A stretch of DNA of 64,000 nucleotides from Bradyrhizobium sp. CCGUVB1N3 (GTDB lineage Bacteria > Pseudomonadota > Alphaproteobacteria > Rhizobiales > Xanthobacteraceae), in the NCBI RefSeq assembly GCF_024199925.1, contig NZ_JANADR010000001.1:6699501-6763500 (forward strand), in the 5' to 3' direction. Shown here piece by piece: positions 25,899-35,359 of this stretch (the stretch's first letter is position 1; each line of letters begins with the position of its first letter). The position numbers and the translations under genes were made by a program. The notes beneath the pieces were generated by a model, which was not told the origin of the DNA, ran no database searches, and saw only the letters and a program-made list of their open reading frames with translations.

Positions 25899-26301
25899 GA
25901 CTGGCTCCCCGTAGCGCCGCAACCGAGCGGCGTTTCCTTGGATCAAAGTGTTAAAGAGCCAGCGTTTCGGGACGTCTGCGCGACAAGCGGAAAATGGTTT
26001 CGTGCGCCGCCAAATTGTTTCGTCGCGAGGCCAGCGACGAAACATTCGGAGCAAAAAAGCCAATTATTTCAACATACGGGATTTACGGGCGTGCGGACTT
26101 TGCGGGGATAGGAACGAATCTTTGGCTTCCGCGTTCGCCACCGCTCTAATCTCAATGTCGTCCTGGCGAAAGCCAGGACCCATCACCACAGGATTGGGTT
26201 TGGCGAAGACTCGGGATTACTCAGCCTCGCGCCGCAACTTCTCCCTGGGGTAATGGGTCCCGGCCCTTCGCCGGGACATCATAGCGATCTTTGATTGAAG
26301 C
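25899..26301. other. Intergenic region upstream of ECF sigma gene
   Basis: About 400 bases without a supported gene. The half next to the sigma gene is comparatively AT-rich and must carry its promoter; I could not fix a -35/-10 pair or a GGAAC-type ECF promoter with correct spacing. The half next to the response regulator gene is a family A palindrome (26158-26280). Confidence 0.6.
26158..26280. repeat. Intergenic palindromic repeat, family A
   Basis: TCGTCCTGGCGAAAGCCAGG with ACCCATCACCACA on the left, and GGTAATGGGTCCCGGCCCTT then CGCCGGGAC on the right. It lies just after the stop of the response regulator gene and could end that leftward transcript. Confidence 0.8.
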
Positions 26302-27039
26302 CTACGCCTTCTCGCCCGACGGCGAGAACAAATAGCCGCCGCCCCTGATGGTGCGGATCACGGCGGGCTTGGTCGGGTCGGGCTCGATCTTGCGGCGGAT
26401 GCGCATGATGCGCAGATCGACCGCACGGTCGAACGCCTCGGCGTCGCGCGCATTGGCGAGCTCCAGGAGACGCTCGCGCGACAGCACGCGCTTCGGATTG
26501 GCCGCGAATACTTTCAGCAGCCCGAACTCGGATGCGGTCAGCGGATGCTCGTTGCCTTCGTCGTCGCGCAGCGCCTGCGCTTCGAGGTCGAGCCATTTGG
26601 TGCCGAAGCGCACGAGCTGATCCTTGTCGGATTTCGCCGCCGCCGTTTCCGCCGCCACCGCCTTCACCGGCGTGCTCCGCCGCAGCACCGATCGGATGCG
26701 CGCCATCAATTCCCTGAGCTCGCAGGGTTTGGCGACATAATCGTCGGCGCCGAGCTCGAGGCCCACGACACGGTCGATCGGGCTCGCGGTCGCCGTGAGC
26801 ATGATCACCGGCACGTTGATGCGGCTCTTGAGGTCGCGGATGATCGACAGGCCGTCTTCCTCGGGCATGTTGAGATCGAGCACGACGAGATCGGGCATGC
26901 TGCCCTGGATCGCGGTGCGCAAGGACTTGCCGCCGTCGCACAGCGTCACGGTGAAGCCGTGCATCTTGAGGTAATCGCCGACCATTTCCCGGGCCGGGGC
27001 CTCGTCGTCGACGATCATGATGTGCTGGCTCTGGGTCAT
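26302..27039 (-). CDS. OmpR-family response regulator
   Basis: A 245-residue regulator. The receiver domain has the acidic pair D11-D12, phospho-acceptor D55 in VVLDLNMPEEDG, T/A switch residue in MLTATAS and K104-type lysine in YVAKPCE. The C-terminal winged helix starts near residue 145 with HPLTASEFGLLKVF and ends RTIRGGGYLFSP. It binds DNA and regulates transcription when phosphorylated. It is the last gene of a leftward four-gene signalling unit, 24 bases after the hybrid kinase. Confidence 0.94.
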   Translation of the reverse strand: MTQSQHIMIVDDEAPAREMVGDYLKMHGFTVTLCDGGKSLRTAIQGSMPDLVVLDLNMPEEDGLSIIRDLKSRINVPVIMLTATASPIDRVVGLELGADDYVAKPCELRELMARIRSVLRRSTPVKAVAAETAAAKSDKDQLVRFGTKWLDLEAQALRDDEGNEHPLTASEFGLLKVFAANPKRVLSRERLLELANARDAEAFDRAVDLRIMRIRRKIEPDPTKPAVIRTIRGGGYLFSPSGEKA

Positions 27040-27063
27040 GTCATTCAGATCCTGGCACTCAAA

Positions 27064-28812
27064 CTATGGCGTTTCGGTCGCGGGTAGCGTGATGGTGAAG
27101 GTCGCGCCCTTGCCGGGGCCGTCGCTCGCGGCGGTCACCTCGCCGCCATGCATGTCGATAATACGCTTGACGATGGAAAGCCCAAGTCCCGTCGAGCTTT
27201 CCCCGGCGGTCGGCTTGGCGGAAAGGCGCTGGAACCGGCCGAACAGGCGGCCCAAATCCTCCGGCGACAGGCCCGCGCCCTCGTCGTTGACGCGAATGAC
27301 GGTGTCGTGGCCCTCATGCGTGACGGTCACGCTGATCTTGCCGCCGATCGGACTGTATTTGATGGCATTGCTGATCAAATTGTCGATCGCCTCGCGAATG
27401 CGGTCGGTGTCGCACATGGTGACGATGTTGGTCGGCGCATTGACGCTGATCGTCTGCTGCTTGTTGACGGCGAGCGGCTGGTTGGCCTCGGCGACCTCCT
27501 GCACCAGGGAAGCGACGTCGACCGGCTCGCGGCGGATCGTGATGTCGAAAGCGTCTGCCATCGCGTCCGAGATCAGGTGATCGACCATCGTGGTCAGGCG
27601 CTTGGTGGCGTCGCGGATGTGATCGACCTGGGCGATGACGCCGCCGCTCGAGGCACCCGTCGTGATCAGCTCCTTCAGCATCTCGGTGCGGCCGAGGATG
27701 ACGCCGAGTGGATTCTTCAAATCGTGCGCGACGGTGCCGAGAATCTCGTTCTTGAAGCCGTTGGCGCGCTGGAGCCGCAGCCACTGCGCGGAAAGCCTTC
27801 GGTTGGCCTGCATCAGCGCGCGGGTGCGCTGGGCGACGCGGTCCTCGAGCTGGGTATTGGCGTCCTGGAGCTGCTGGTAGAGGATGACGTTGTCGAAGGC
27901 GATCGAGAGCCGGCTGGAGAAGATCTCGACCAGCGAGCGGTCGGTTTCCGAGAGGTCGCGCTCGGCCTGCAAGAGCACCACGACCTCGCGGCCGCTGCCG
28001 GTGCGCAAATAGATCACGCTGCGATGGTCGGCAAACTCGTTCTTGCGGCGCTGGAAGGCCGCTTCCACGAGCGTGCGCAGATCGGGGTCGAGCGCTTTCG
28101 AGGTGGTGGTGCCGATGAAGCGGCTGTAGCAGCCACTTCCCGCCAGCACCGACAGCTCCGCGCCCGCCGCTCCGCCATTGTCGCGCAGCACCAGTATACC
28201 GGCGCAGTCGACGTTGAGCAGCGAGGCGAGCTGGGTCAGCACGCCCTCGGCGAGCCGCTGCATCGACTTGAAGTCGTAGAGGGTGGAGGCGGCGTCGATG
28301 ATGATCTCGAGCCCGCGCCTGGTCTGCAACATGCGCTCGAGCTGCTGATAGGAGCGCAGCGCCGCGGTCAGCGAGGTGAACAGCTTGTCGGCGGTGAGCT
28401 CGGTCTTCGCCTTGTAGTCGTTGATGTCGTACTGGACGATGACGCGCCGCTCCGGCGCCTGGCCCGGCTGGCCCGTGCGCAGGATGATGCGGACGGTCTC
28501 GTTCCGGACCTCGTTGCGGATGAATTCGACGAGCTCCAGCCCGGCGACATCCGTCTCCATGATGACATCGAGCAGCACGGCGGCGATGTCGTTGTGCTCG
28601 CGCATCAGCTTGCGGCCCTCGGCCGCCGAATAGGCCGAGAGGATCTCGAGGCCCTGGCCGTTCAGGCTGTAGTCCGAGAGCGCAAAGCGCGTGCCGTCAT
28701 GCACGGCCGGGTCGTCGTCGATGACGGCGATCTTCCATTTCCGCGCAGTCGTATCCTCCGCCGTGGTGGCGGTGTCGTCGATCAGGTGGAGGACATCGTC
28801 CTGTTCGGCCAT
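27064..28812 (-). CDS. DUF3369 hybrid protein: receiver, DUF3369, histidine kinase
   Basis: A 582-residue cytoplasmic protein. An N-terminal receiver (about 25-150, phospho-acceptor D82 in VLLDVIMETD) leads into a DUF3369 domain (about 160-320, including RGLEIIIDAASTLYDFKSMQ), then a kinase core with H363 in GTVAHDLKNPLG, N box DNLISNAIKYSP, G1 NDEGAGL and G2 STGLGLSIVKR. It has no membrane segment, so it probably receives its signal by phosphotransfer from the HAMP kinase encoded upstream and passes it to the OmpR-type regulator. Its start overlaps the upstream gene by 31 bases. Confidence 0.9.
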   Translation of the reverse strand: MAEQDDVLHLIDDTATTAEDTTARKWKIAVIDDDPAVHDGTRFALSDYSLNGQGLEILSAYSAAEGRKLMREHNDIAAVLLDVIMETDVAGLELVEFIRNEVRNETVRIILRTGQPGQAPERRVIVQYDINDYKAKTELTADKLFTSLTAALRSYQQLERMLQTRRGLEIIIDAASTLYDFKSMQRLAEGVLTQLASLLNVDCAGILVLRDNGGAAGAELSVLAGSGCYSRFIGTTTSKALDPDLRTLVEAAFQRRKNEFADHRSVIYLRTGSGREVVVLLQAERDLSETDRSLVEIFSSRLSIAFDNVILYQQLQDANTQLEDRVAQRTRALMQANRRLSAQWLRLQRANGFKNEILGTVAHDLKNPLGVILGRTEMLKELITTGASSGGVIAQVDHIRDATKRLTTMVDHLISDAMADAFDITIRREPVDVASLVQEVAEANQPLAVNKQQTISVNAPTNIVTMCDTDRIREAIDNLISNAIKYSPIGGKISVTVTHEGHDTVIRVNDEGAGLSPEDLGRLFGRFQRLSAKPTAGESSTGLGLSIVKRIIDMHGGEVTAASDGPGKGATFTITLPATETP

Positions 28813-30857
28813 TGAGAAGTCCCGTCAGTCTCTGTGCTTTGCGCGCCGCCCTTGGCGACCCGGGGCATGATAATGCGAAAAGTGGTGCCTTGTCCCAGCT
28901 TGGATTCCAGCATCATCCGGCCGCCGAGCTGTTGGGTGACCAGGTTATAGACGATATGGAGGCCAAGACCCGTGCCGCCTTCATTGCGCCGGGTGGTAAA
29001 GAAAGGGTCAAAGGCCTGCCGCTGCACGTCCGGGCTCATGCCGGCGCCATCATCGGCAAAGCTGATCTCGATGTCATCAGACCCGCGCGGCCGTGCCGAG
29101 ATCGAGATGGTGCCGGCGCGGCCGCCGGCGAAGGCGTGGTTGGCCGCGTTGAGGAACAGGTTGGTCAGGATCTGGCCATAGGAGCCGGGATAACCGTCGA
29201 GCAGCAGCCCTTCGGGCACGTCGACGTTGAGCGTGATCGGCGCGCGCTTCAGCACCGGGCGCAGGCTCGCGATGATCTGGTCGGTGGCCTCGCTGAGCGA
29301 AAACTGCCGCCGCTCGGCATGGGAGCGGTCGACCGCGACCTGCTTGAACGACTGGATCAATTCGCCGGCGCGCGTGAGGTTGGCGACGAGCTGCTGCGAG
29401 GCATCGCGCGAGGACTGCACGAATTCTTCCAGTTGCGAGCGGCGCAGGCCGCCATCGCCCTTCAGCTGCGCCTCGAAGATCTCGCTGCGTCGAGCGAAAC
29501 TGGAAGCCACCGTGAGGCTGATGCCGATGGGGTTGTTGACCTCGTGGGCGACGCCGGCGACGAGGCCGCCGAGCGCGGCAAGCCGCTCGGCGTCGATCAG
29601 GTTCTGCTGCGCGGTATTGAGCTCGAGCAGCGCGCTCTCGGCCTTCTCCTTCGATGCCCGCAACTCGTCCTCGGTCTGGCGCTTGGCGATCGCGTTCTCG
29701 CGGAATACCTCCACCGCGCGGGCCATGGCGCCGACCTCGTCGCGCGCCTTGATGCCCTGCACCTCGCGGTCGAGATCGCCGATCGTGATCGCGCGCATCG
29801 CGGTCATGATCTGCTGCAGGGGCAGCCGGATCGACAGCGCGATCAGCACGCCGACGGTGAGGATGATGCCGAGGAAGATCACCGCGATCGACAGCACCCG
29901 GCGTGAGATGTCCGACAGCGTGCGGTCAAAGGTCTCCTGCGCCCGCTGTTCGCGCTGGCGCATCTTGGTCGAGAGGTCGTCGATGGCGCCGATCGCCTCG
30001 GCCTGGCTGGCGTCGATGGTGTTGCGCAAGAGCTCGGTGCGGCTCGTGAGCTGTTCGGAGAGGTTTGCAAAGCCCTCGCGCAGCGCGGCAGTGCGGGTGG
30101 CGAGCCGCTCCAGCGCCATGCGCTGGAGATCGTTGTCGGCGAGGTCCCTCATGACGGGGATGGTCTTCTCGATCGTCTCGGTGTTGCGGCGGGCGTCCTC
30201 GGCGGAGGCCGACGCGAGCGAGAGATAGTAGGAATTGGCCGCGACCAGCATGGCGGTGAAGGCTTCGCGGGACTTGCCGAGCGAGGGCCAGATCAGCGCG
30301 TCGCGATGGCCGGTGGCGCCTTCGATGATGGAATAGAGCCCGGCCATGTCCTTGGCGGGTCCCAGCACCTGGTCCTCATAGGTCTTGGCGATGGTCGCCT
30401 GCACGCTGCGCAATTCGCCAAAGCCGTTGAGGAAACGCTCGGTGGTGCGTTCGAGCTCCTCGACCGAGCCCGACAGCATCGGGTCCTTGGCGGCGCGGTT
30501 GGTCAGCGTGCCCAGCACGGCCTCGCGGAGCAGCAGGATCTCGGCGAACAGGTCCGGGCTCGGCTGGTTGATGTAGCGGTGGATGAGGTTTTGCAGGCGC
30601 CCGGTCTCGCTTTCGAGCAGCGCCAGAATCTTGTCGGACTCGCGCACCTGGCGGACGTCGTCCCAGGCGGAGGCCAGCACCTGCGCACCGTTCCAGATCA
30701 TCGCCACCAGCACCACGACCACGGCGGAGTTCAGCGCCGCGATCGACAGGATGCGCCAGCGGATCGGGACGGCGCGCAGCACGCCGACGAGGCGGGCGCG
30801 CAAGCGTCCGACCGGGCCGGGCGGCCTTTCCTTGTCGCTGTGTCCAAGCGCTGCCAA
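28782..30857 (-). CDS. Membrane histidine kinase with HAMP domain
   Basis: A 691-residue sensor. The first membrane segment is at about 36-56 and the second at about 321-343, bounding a long helical periplasmic domain of some 265 residues; a HAMP linker follows (PLQQIMTAMRAITIGDLDREV), then a coiled coil and a kinase core with H438 in GVAHEVNNPIG, N box ILTNLFLNAANHA, and GTGLGLHIVYNLV. The periplasmic domain is the size and type of TorS/BctE-like sensors that read a binding protein. The gene for a TRAP-type binding protein ends six bases upstream. Confidence 0.9.
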   Translation of the reverse strand: MAALGHSDKERPPGPVGRLRARLVGVLRAVPIRWRILSIAALNSAVVVVLVAMIWNGAQVLASAWDDVRQVRESDKILALLESETGRLQNLIHRYINQPSPDLFAEILLLREAVLGTLTNRAAKDPMLSGSVEELERTTERFLNGFGELRSVQATIAKTYEDQVLGPAKDMAGLYSIIEGATGHRDALIWPSLGKSREAFTAMLVAANSYYLSLASASAEDARRNTETIEKTIPVMRDLADNDLQRMALERLATRTAALREGFANLSEQLTSRTELLRNTIDASQAEAIGAIDDLSTKMRQREQRAQETFDRTLSDISRRVLSIAVIFLGIILTVGVLIALSIRLPLQQIMTAMRAITIGDLDREVQGIKARDEVGAMARAVEVFRENAIAKRQTEDELRASKEKAESALLELNTAQQNLIDAERLAALGGLVAGVAHEVNNPIGISLTVASSFARRSEIFEAQLKGDGGLRRSQLEEFVQSSRDASQQLVANLTRAGELIQSFKQVAVDRSHAERRQFSLSEATDQIIASLRPVLKRAPITLNVDVPEGLLLDGYPGSYGQILTNLFLNAANHAFAGGRAGTISISARPRGSDDIEISFADDGAGMSPDVQRQAFDPFFTTRRNEGGTGLGLHIVYNLVTQQLGGRMMLESKLGQGTTFRIIMPRVAKGGAQSTETDGTSQWPNRTMSST

Positions 30858-30863
30858 GCGGCC

Positions 30864-31859
30864 TCACTCCACCTTGCGAATACGTTCGATCAGCGCGGCC
30901 GTGGCAGGGTCCTGCGCGGCCTTGGCGTAGATGCCCGCCATCGCGTCCTCGAACGGCTTGCGGTCGATATCCCTGACGATGGTGACGCCGGCGGCTTGCG
31001 CCTTGCGCTGCGACTGCTCCTCCAGATCGCGCCACTTCTCGCGCATGAAGTGGCTGGAGCGCAGCGCGGCTTCGCGAAAGATCTGCTGGTCCTCTGCCGA
31101 CAGGCTGCGCCATGCCTTGAGAGAGATCACCAGTACCTCCGGGCTCATCGTGTGTTCGGTCAGCGTGTAGTAGCCGGCATATTTGTAATGGTCCGTGGTC
31201 ACGAAGGATGGCCAGTTGTTTTCCGCGCCGTCGATCAGATGGGTCGCGAGCCCCGTCAGCACCTGCCCATAGGGCAATTCGACCGGCTCGGCGCCAAGCG
31301 AGCGGATCATCGCGGACATCAACTCGGACTGCTGCACGCGGATCCGCAAGCCCCTGAGGTCGGCCACGCTCTTCACCGGCCGGACGCCGTTGTAGATCGA
31401 CCGCGCGCCGGAATCGTAGAAGGCAAGGCCCACGAAGCCGAAAGGCTCGAAGCTGCCGAGGATCTCGTTGCCGATCGGCCCATCCAGCACTTTCTGCATA
31501 TGTTCGATGGAGCGGAACAGAAACGGCATGGCCAGCACATTCATCGCCGGGACGAAGTTGCCGATCAGCGCCACGTTGGTCCGGTTGAGGTCGATCGCGC
31601 CAGCCCGGGTCTGCTCGATCGTCTCCTTCTCCTCGCCGAGCTGGCGGGAGTGGAACACCTTGACCTCATGCCGGCCGCCGGTGCGTTCCGCGATCAGTGC
31701 GCCCATGTAATGCAGCGCCTGGACGGTCGGGTAATCCTCGGTCTGGGTGTCGGCGGCGCGAAATTCGCGCGCAAACGCCCCTGTCGCGCACATCGCGAAC
31801 AAGAGCACGACGATAACCACCCCGGTCCGCGAGAGTTCGGCACGGCTCAACACTGGCAC
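30864..31859 (-). CDS. TRAP-type (DctP family) periplasmic binding protein, probably a sensor subunit
   Basis: A DctP-family receptor with a signal sequence (VVIVVLLFAMCATGAFA) and the typical blocks YPTVQALHYMGALIAERTGG, GAIDLNRTNVALIGNF, KSVADLRGLRIRVQQSEL and LATHLIDGAENNWPSFV. The arginine in LRIRVQ is the usual carboxylate ligand, so an organic acid is likely. I favour a GTG start at 31859 because GAGGGG lies six bases before it; a TTG at 31865 is the alternative. No DctQ or DctM membrane gene is next to it, and it lies six bases upstream of the sensor kinase gene, so it most likely presents ligand to the kinase. Confidence 0.88.
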   Translation of the reverse strand: MPVLSRAELSRTGVVIVVLLFAMCATGAFAREFRAADTQTEDYPTVQALHYMGALIAERTGGRHEVKVFHSRQLGEEKETIEQTRAGAIDLNRTNVALIGNFVPAMNVLAMPFLFRSIEHMQKVLDGPIGNEILGSFEPFGFVGLAFYDSGARSIYNGVRPVKSVADLRGLRIRVQQSELMSAMIRSLGAEPVELPYGQVLTGLATHLIDGAENNWPSFVTTDHYKYAGYYTLTEHTMSPEVLVISLKAWRSLSAEDQQIFREAALRSSHFMREKWRDLEEQSQRKAQAAGVTIVRDIDRKPFEDAMAGIYAKAAQDPATAALIERIRKVE

Positions 31860-32074
31860 ACTCAACCCCTCAGTGATGGAGTCTATGGCGGGAAGAAAAG
31901 GTTCAATGCAATCTAGCAGAAGGTCAAGGGAACGCTATCCTGCTGCGAGCCGCGGAGCGGGCCGATTGTGCAGCGCGGCCGATTCTTATTCTTGATTGAA
32001 ACCAGCCATGCCGCGCCTTAAGCAGGTGCGGGGCAAAAGTCGTCGCTTTTTGTTCGCGCGAGTCGGGATGAACG

Positions 32075-33430
32075 ATGGTGGTTAGAGCCTTGCGTTTTTT
32101 CTTGCGTCTTTTGCAGACCGTCGCCGTCGCTGCGGCCTTCGCCTTGGTGCCGAGTGTCCTGGCCTCGCCGGCCCGTGCCGCCACCGACATCCAGCTCTGG
32201 CACGCGATGTCCGGCGAGCTCGGCCGGCAGCTGGAGAAGCTCGTCTCCGACTTCAACGCCTCGCAATCCGACTACCGGATCGTGCCGAGCTACAAGGGCA
32301 GCTACACCGAGACGGTGACGGCGGCGATCTTCGCCTTCCGCTCGCGCGGCCAGCCGGCGATCGTCCAGGTCAACGAGGTGGCGACCGCCACCATGACCGC
32401 GGCCAAGGGCGCGATCTATCCCGTGTTCAGCCTGATGCAGGATCAGAACGAGCCGTTCTCGCCCGGCGCCTATCTTCCGACCGTGTCCGGCTATTACACC
32501 GACGCAGCCGGCAATCTCTTGTCATTCCCGTTCAATGCCTCGACGCCGATCCTCTACTACAACAAGGCCATGTTCCGTGACGCGGGGCTTGATCCGGAGA
32601 CGCCGCCAAAAACCTGGCCGGAGCTCGGGGCTGCCGCAAAGCGCCTGCGCGAGCGCGGGGCCGCCTGCGGCTTCACCACGTCCTGGCCGTCCTGGATTCA
32701 TGTCGAGAATCTCTCGGCGTTTCACGATCTGCCGCTGGCGACCAGGGCGAACGGCTTTGCCGGGCTCGATGCCGAATTGAGGATCAACAATCCGGTCGTC
32801 GTGCACCATGTCGCAGAGCTCGCCGAGTGGCAGAAGGACAAGGTGTTCGACTATAGCGGCCGCGGCCAGGCGGCCGAGCCGCGCTTCCAGAACGGCGAAT
32901 GCGGCATCTTCATCGGCTCCTCCGGCACGCGCGCCGACATCAAGGCCAATTCGAAGTTCGAGGTCGGCTACGGCATGATGCCATATTGGCCGGACGTGAA
33001 GGGCGCGCCGCAGAACTCGATCATCGGCGGCGCCACGCTGTGGGTGCTGCGCGACCGTCCACGCAACGAGTACAAGGGCGTGGCGCGGTTCTTCGCTTAC
33101 CTGTCGCAGCCGGGCGTGCAGGCGGCCTGGCACCAGAACACCGGCTACCTGCCGATCACCCGCGCCGCCTTTGAGCTGACCCGCGCGCAGGGCTTTTACG
33201 AGCGCAACGCGGGCAGCGCGATCTCCTTCGAGGAGATCACGCTGCATCCGCCGACGGAGAATTCGAAGGGCATCCGGCTCGGCTCCTTCGTGCTGATCCG
33301 TGGCGTCATCGAGGATGAGCTGGAGCAGGCCTTTGCCGGCAAGAAGGGTGCCCAGGCTGCACTGGATTCGGCAGTCGAGCGCGGCAACAAGCTGCTCCGC
33401 CAGTTCGAGCGCGCGAGCCCCGACCGGTAG
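32075..33430 (+). CDS. ugpB: UgpB-like glycerol-3-phosphate ABC binding protein (orphan)
   Basis: A 451-residue family 1 binding protein with a signal peptide ending SPARAA. Typical UgpB blocks are IQLWHAMSGELGRQLEKLV near the mature start, YKGSYTETVTAAIFAFR, VNEVATATMTAAKGAIYPV, SFPFNASTPILYYNK and GATLWVLRDRP. UgpB collects sn-glycerol-3-phosphate or its diesters for the UgpAEC transporter, but no ugpA, ugpE or ugpC follows here; the next gene is under a separate sigma-54 promoter. It is divergent from the TRAP/kinase unit. Confidence 0.9.
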   Translation: MVVRALRFFLRLLQTVAVAAAFALVPSVLASPARAATDIQLWHAMSGELGRQLEKLVSDFNASQSDYRIVPSYKGSYTETVTAAIFAFRSRGQPAIVQVNEVATATMTAAKGAIYPVFSLMQDQNEPFSPGAYLPTVSGYYTDAAGNLLSFPFNASTPILYYNKAMFRDAGLDPETPPKTWPELGAAAKRLRERGAACGFTTSWPSWIHVENLSAFHDLPLATRANGFAGLDAELRINNPVVVHHVAELAEWQKDKVFDYSGRGQAAEPRFQNGECGIFIGSSGTRADIKANSKFEVGYGMMPYWPDVKGAPQNSIIGGATLWVLRDRPRNEYKGVARFFAYLSQPGVQAAWHQNTGYLPITRAAFELTRAQGFYERNAGSAISFEEITLHPPTENSKGIRLGSFVLIRGVIEDELEQAFAGKKGAQAALDSAVERGNKLLRQFERASPDR

Positions 33431-33596
33431 GGCGGCGCCCAATCTGAATGCGCTCACGAAGCCAGCCTATTCAGTAAGCAAAATAGGCTCTTTGTATGCA
33501 ATAAGCGCGCGAATATTCGTCCTCGCGGCTTGCGATATTTTGGCATTTATTTCGCTATATCAGTGACTTAGTCGCGCCTTAGCATCTCATTAAGCT

Positions 33597-33612
33597 TTGG
33601 CACGAACCTTGC
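33597..33612 (+). promoter_or_regulatory. Sigma-54 (-24/-12) promoter of the ABC transporter/atz operon
   Basis: TTGGCACGAACCTTGC matches the sigma-54 consensus (YTGGCACGrNNNTTGC) at every fixed position, with GG at 33599-33600 and GC at 33611-33612 separated by exactly ten bases. The start codon of the binding-protein gene is 45 bases downstream. A sigma-54 promoter needs an activator such as NtrC; I found no convincing NtrC site by eye upstream. Confidence 0.82.
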
Positions 33613-33656
33613 GAATCCCGTTCCAACCAAAAACCTTTTTGCGTTGGAGCAGTGTC

Positions 33657-35279
33657 ATGAAGCGCCGCGATTTCCTGAAATCCGTCTCTGGATTGGCTGC
33701 AGGCACGGTGCTCCCGGCTGCCCCTCACGTGATCTCCCAGGCAAAAGCAGATGCGCGCTCGGAGACGCTGCTGATCGTCTCCGAGGGCGGCCCCAACAAT
33801 CTCGACATCCACGGCGTCGGCACCAACGTGCCCGGCTATGAGGTGTCCTGGAATTGCTACGACCGCCTGATCAGCCACGAGATGAAGAGCGGTCCGGGCG
33901 GGGTGCCTTATTACGACCGCGACAAGTTCAAAGGCGAGCTCGCCGACGACATGAAGATCGACGACATGTCGGTCACCTTCAAGCTCAAGAAGAACGCCAA
34001 ATTCCACGACGGCACACAGGTCACCGCGAAGGACGTGAAGTGGTCGCTCGACCGCGCCGTCAGCGTCGGCGGCTTCCCGACCTTCCAGATGAGCGCGGGC
34101 TCGCTGACCAAGCCCGAGCAGTTCGTCGTGGTCGATGATTACACGGTGCGCGTCGACTTTCTGAAAAAGGATCGCCTGACGATTCCCGATCTCGCCGTCA
34201 TCGTGCCCTGCGTCGTCAATTCGGAGCTCGTGAAGAAGAACGCAAGCGAGAAAGATCCGTGGGGTCTCGAATACACCAAGCAGCAGACCGCGGGCTCCGG
34301 CGCCTACAAGGTGACGAAGTGGACCGCCGGCACCGAAGTGGTGATGGAGCGCAACGACGATTGGGTCGGCGGTCCCTTGCCGAAAATCAAGCGCGTGATC
34401 TGGCGCATGGTGCCGCAGGCCGGCAACCGCCGGGCGCTGCTGGAGCGTGGTGACGCCGACATCTCCTACGAGCTGCCGTTCAAGGACTTTCAGGAGATGA
34501 AGGCGAACGGCAAGCTCAACGTGGTGTCGCTGCCGTTCTCCAACGGTATCCAGTACATCGGCATGAATGTGACCAGGCCGCCCTTCGACAATGCGAAGGT
34601 CCGGCAGGCGATCGCCTATGCGATGCCGTACCAGAAGATCATGGACGCGGTGCTGTTCGGGCTCGGCAATCCCATGTTCGGCGCGGCAAAGGACAAGGCA
34701 ACCGAAGTGGCCTGGCCGCAGCCGACCCAATATTTCACCGACATGGAGAAGGCAAAGGCGTTGCTCGCAGAAGCCGGCTACGCCAACGGATTCGAGACGA
34801 CGATTTCGTTCGACCTCAATTTCGCCGGGGTCAACGAGCCGCTCTGCGTGCTGGTGCAGGAGAGCCTCGCGCAGCTCGGCATCAAGACCACCATCAACAA
34901 GGTGCCCGGCGCCAACTGGCGCACCGAGCTGAACAAGAAGGAGATGCCGCTCTTCACCAACGTGTTCTCGGGCTGGCTCGATTACCCCGAATACTTCTTC
35001 TACTGGTGCTATCACGGCAACAATTCCGTCTTCAACACCATGAGCTACAAGTCGCCCGAGATGGACAAGCTCATCGACGGCGCGCGCACCGCGGCCGCAG
35101 CCGGCGACAAGTCAGCCTACGATGCCGACGTGAAGGGTTTTGTCGACCTCGCCTTCGCCGAGGTCCCGCGCATCCCGCTCTACCAGCCCTTCGTCAACGT
35201 CGCGATGCAGAAGAACATCTCCGGCTACCAATACTGGTTCCACCGCAGGCTCGATTACCGCGCGATGGCGAAGGGGTGA
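33657..35279 (+). CDS. Peptide/nickel-family ABC binding protein (DppA-like), Tat-type leader
   Basis: A 540-residue family 5 binding protein. The leader MKRRDFLKSVSGLAAGTVLP is twin-arginine-like (RRDFLK). The mature protein has DDMSVTFKLKKNAKFHDGTQ and VTAKDVKWSLDRAVS, the hallmark of the DppA/OppA/NikA fold. GGAG is seven bases before the ATG at 33657; the extension to 33597 covers the promoter and is not coding. It is first of an operon with two permeases, a fused ATPase and AtzG/E/H-like genes, so its ligand is more likely a small amide such as a biuret, ureide or short peptide-like compound than a true peptide. That ligand is inference. Confidence 0.92.
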   Translation: MKRRDFLKSVSGLAAGTVLPAAPHVISQAKADARSETLLIVSEGGPNNLDIHGVGTNVPGYEVSWNCYDRLISHEMKSGPGGVPYYDRDKFKGELADDMKIDDMSVTFKLKKNAKFHDGTQVTAKDVKWSLDRAVSVGGFPTFQMSAGSLTKPEQFVVVDDYTVRVDFLKKDRLTIPDLAVIVPCVVNSELVKKNASEKDPWGLEYTKQQTAGSGAYKVTKWTAGTEVVMERNDDWVGGPLPKIKRVIWRMVPQAGNRRALLERGDADISYELPFKDFQEMKANGKLNVVSLPFSNGIQYIGMNVTRPPFDNAKVRQAIAYAMPYQKIMDAVLFGLGNPMFGAAKDKATEVAWPQPTQYFTDMEKAKALLAEAGYANGFETTISFDLNFAGVNEPLCVLVQESLAQLGIKTTINKVPGANWRTELNKKEMPLFTNVFSGWLDYPEYFFYWCYHGNNSVFNTMSYKSPEMDKLIDGARTAAAAGDKSAYDADVKGFVDLAFAEVPRIPLYQPFVNVAMQKNISGYQYWFHRRLDYRAMAKG

Positions 35280-35359
35280 GATGCCATGCTGATGGTCCGC
35301 GACGCATCGGCATCTGTTGACCTCTTCAGCGCGCGTGAGGTGAGCTCCGCTCTCTCGTT

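Noticed and set aside
25899..26100. Autoregulatory ECF promoter (GGAAC-N16-CGTT type) before the sigma gene
   Set aside because: GGAAAC is present on the minus strand but no matching -10 element occurs at the right distance.
27148..28815. A 555-codon plus-strand frame over the hybrid kinase
   Set aside because: Shadow of the DUF3369 kinase gene; the composition is Arg/Asp/His-rich and no domain is visible.
33431..33596. NtrC binding sites upstream of the first sigma-54 promoter
   Set aside because: Several TGC/GCA pairs occur, such as TTGCGATATTTTGGCA, but spacing does not fit the NtrC consensus; not called.
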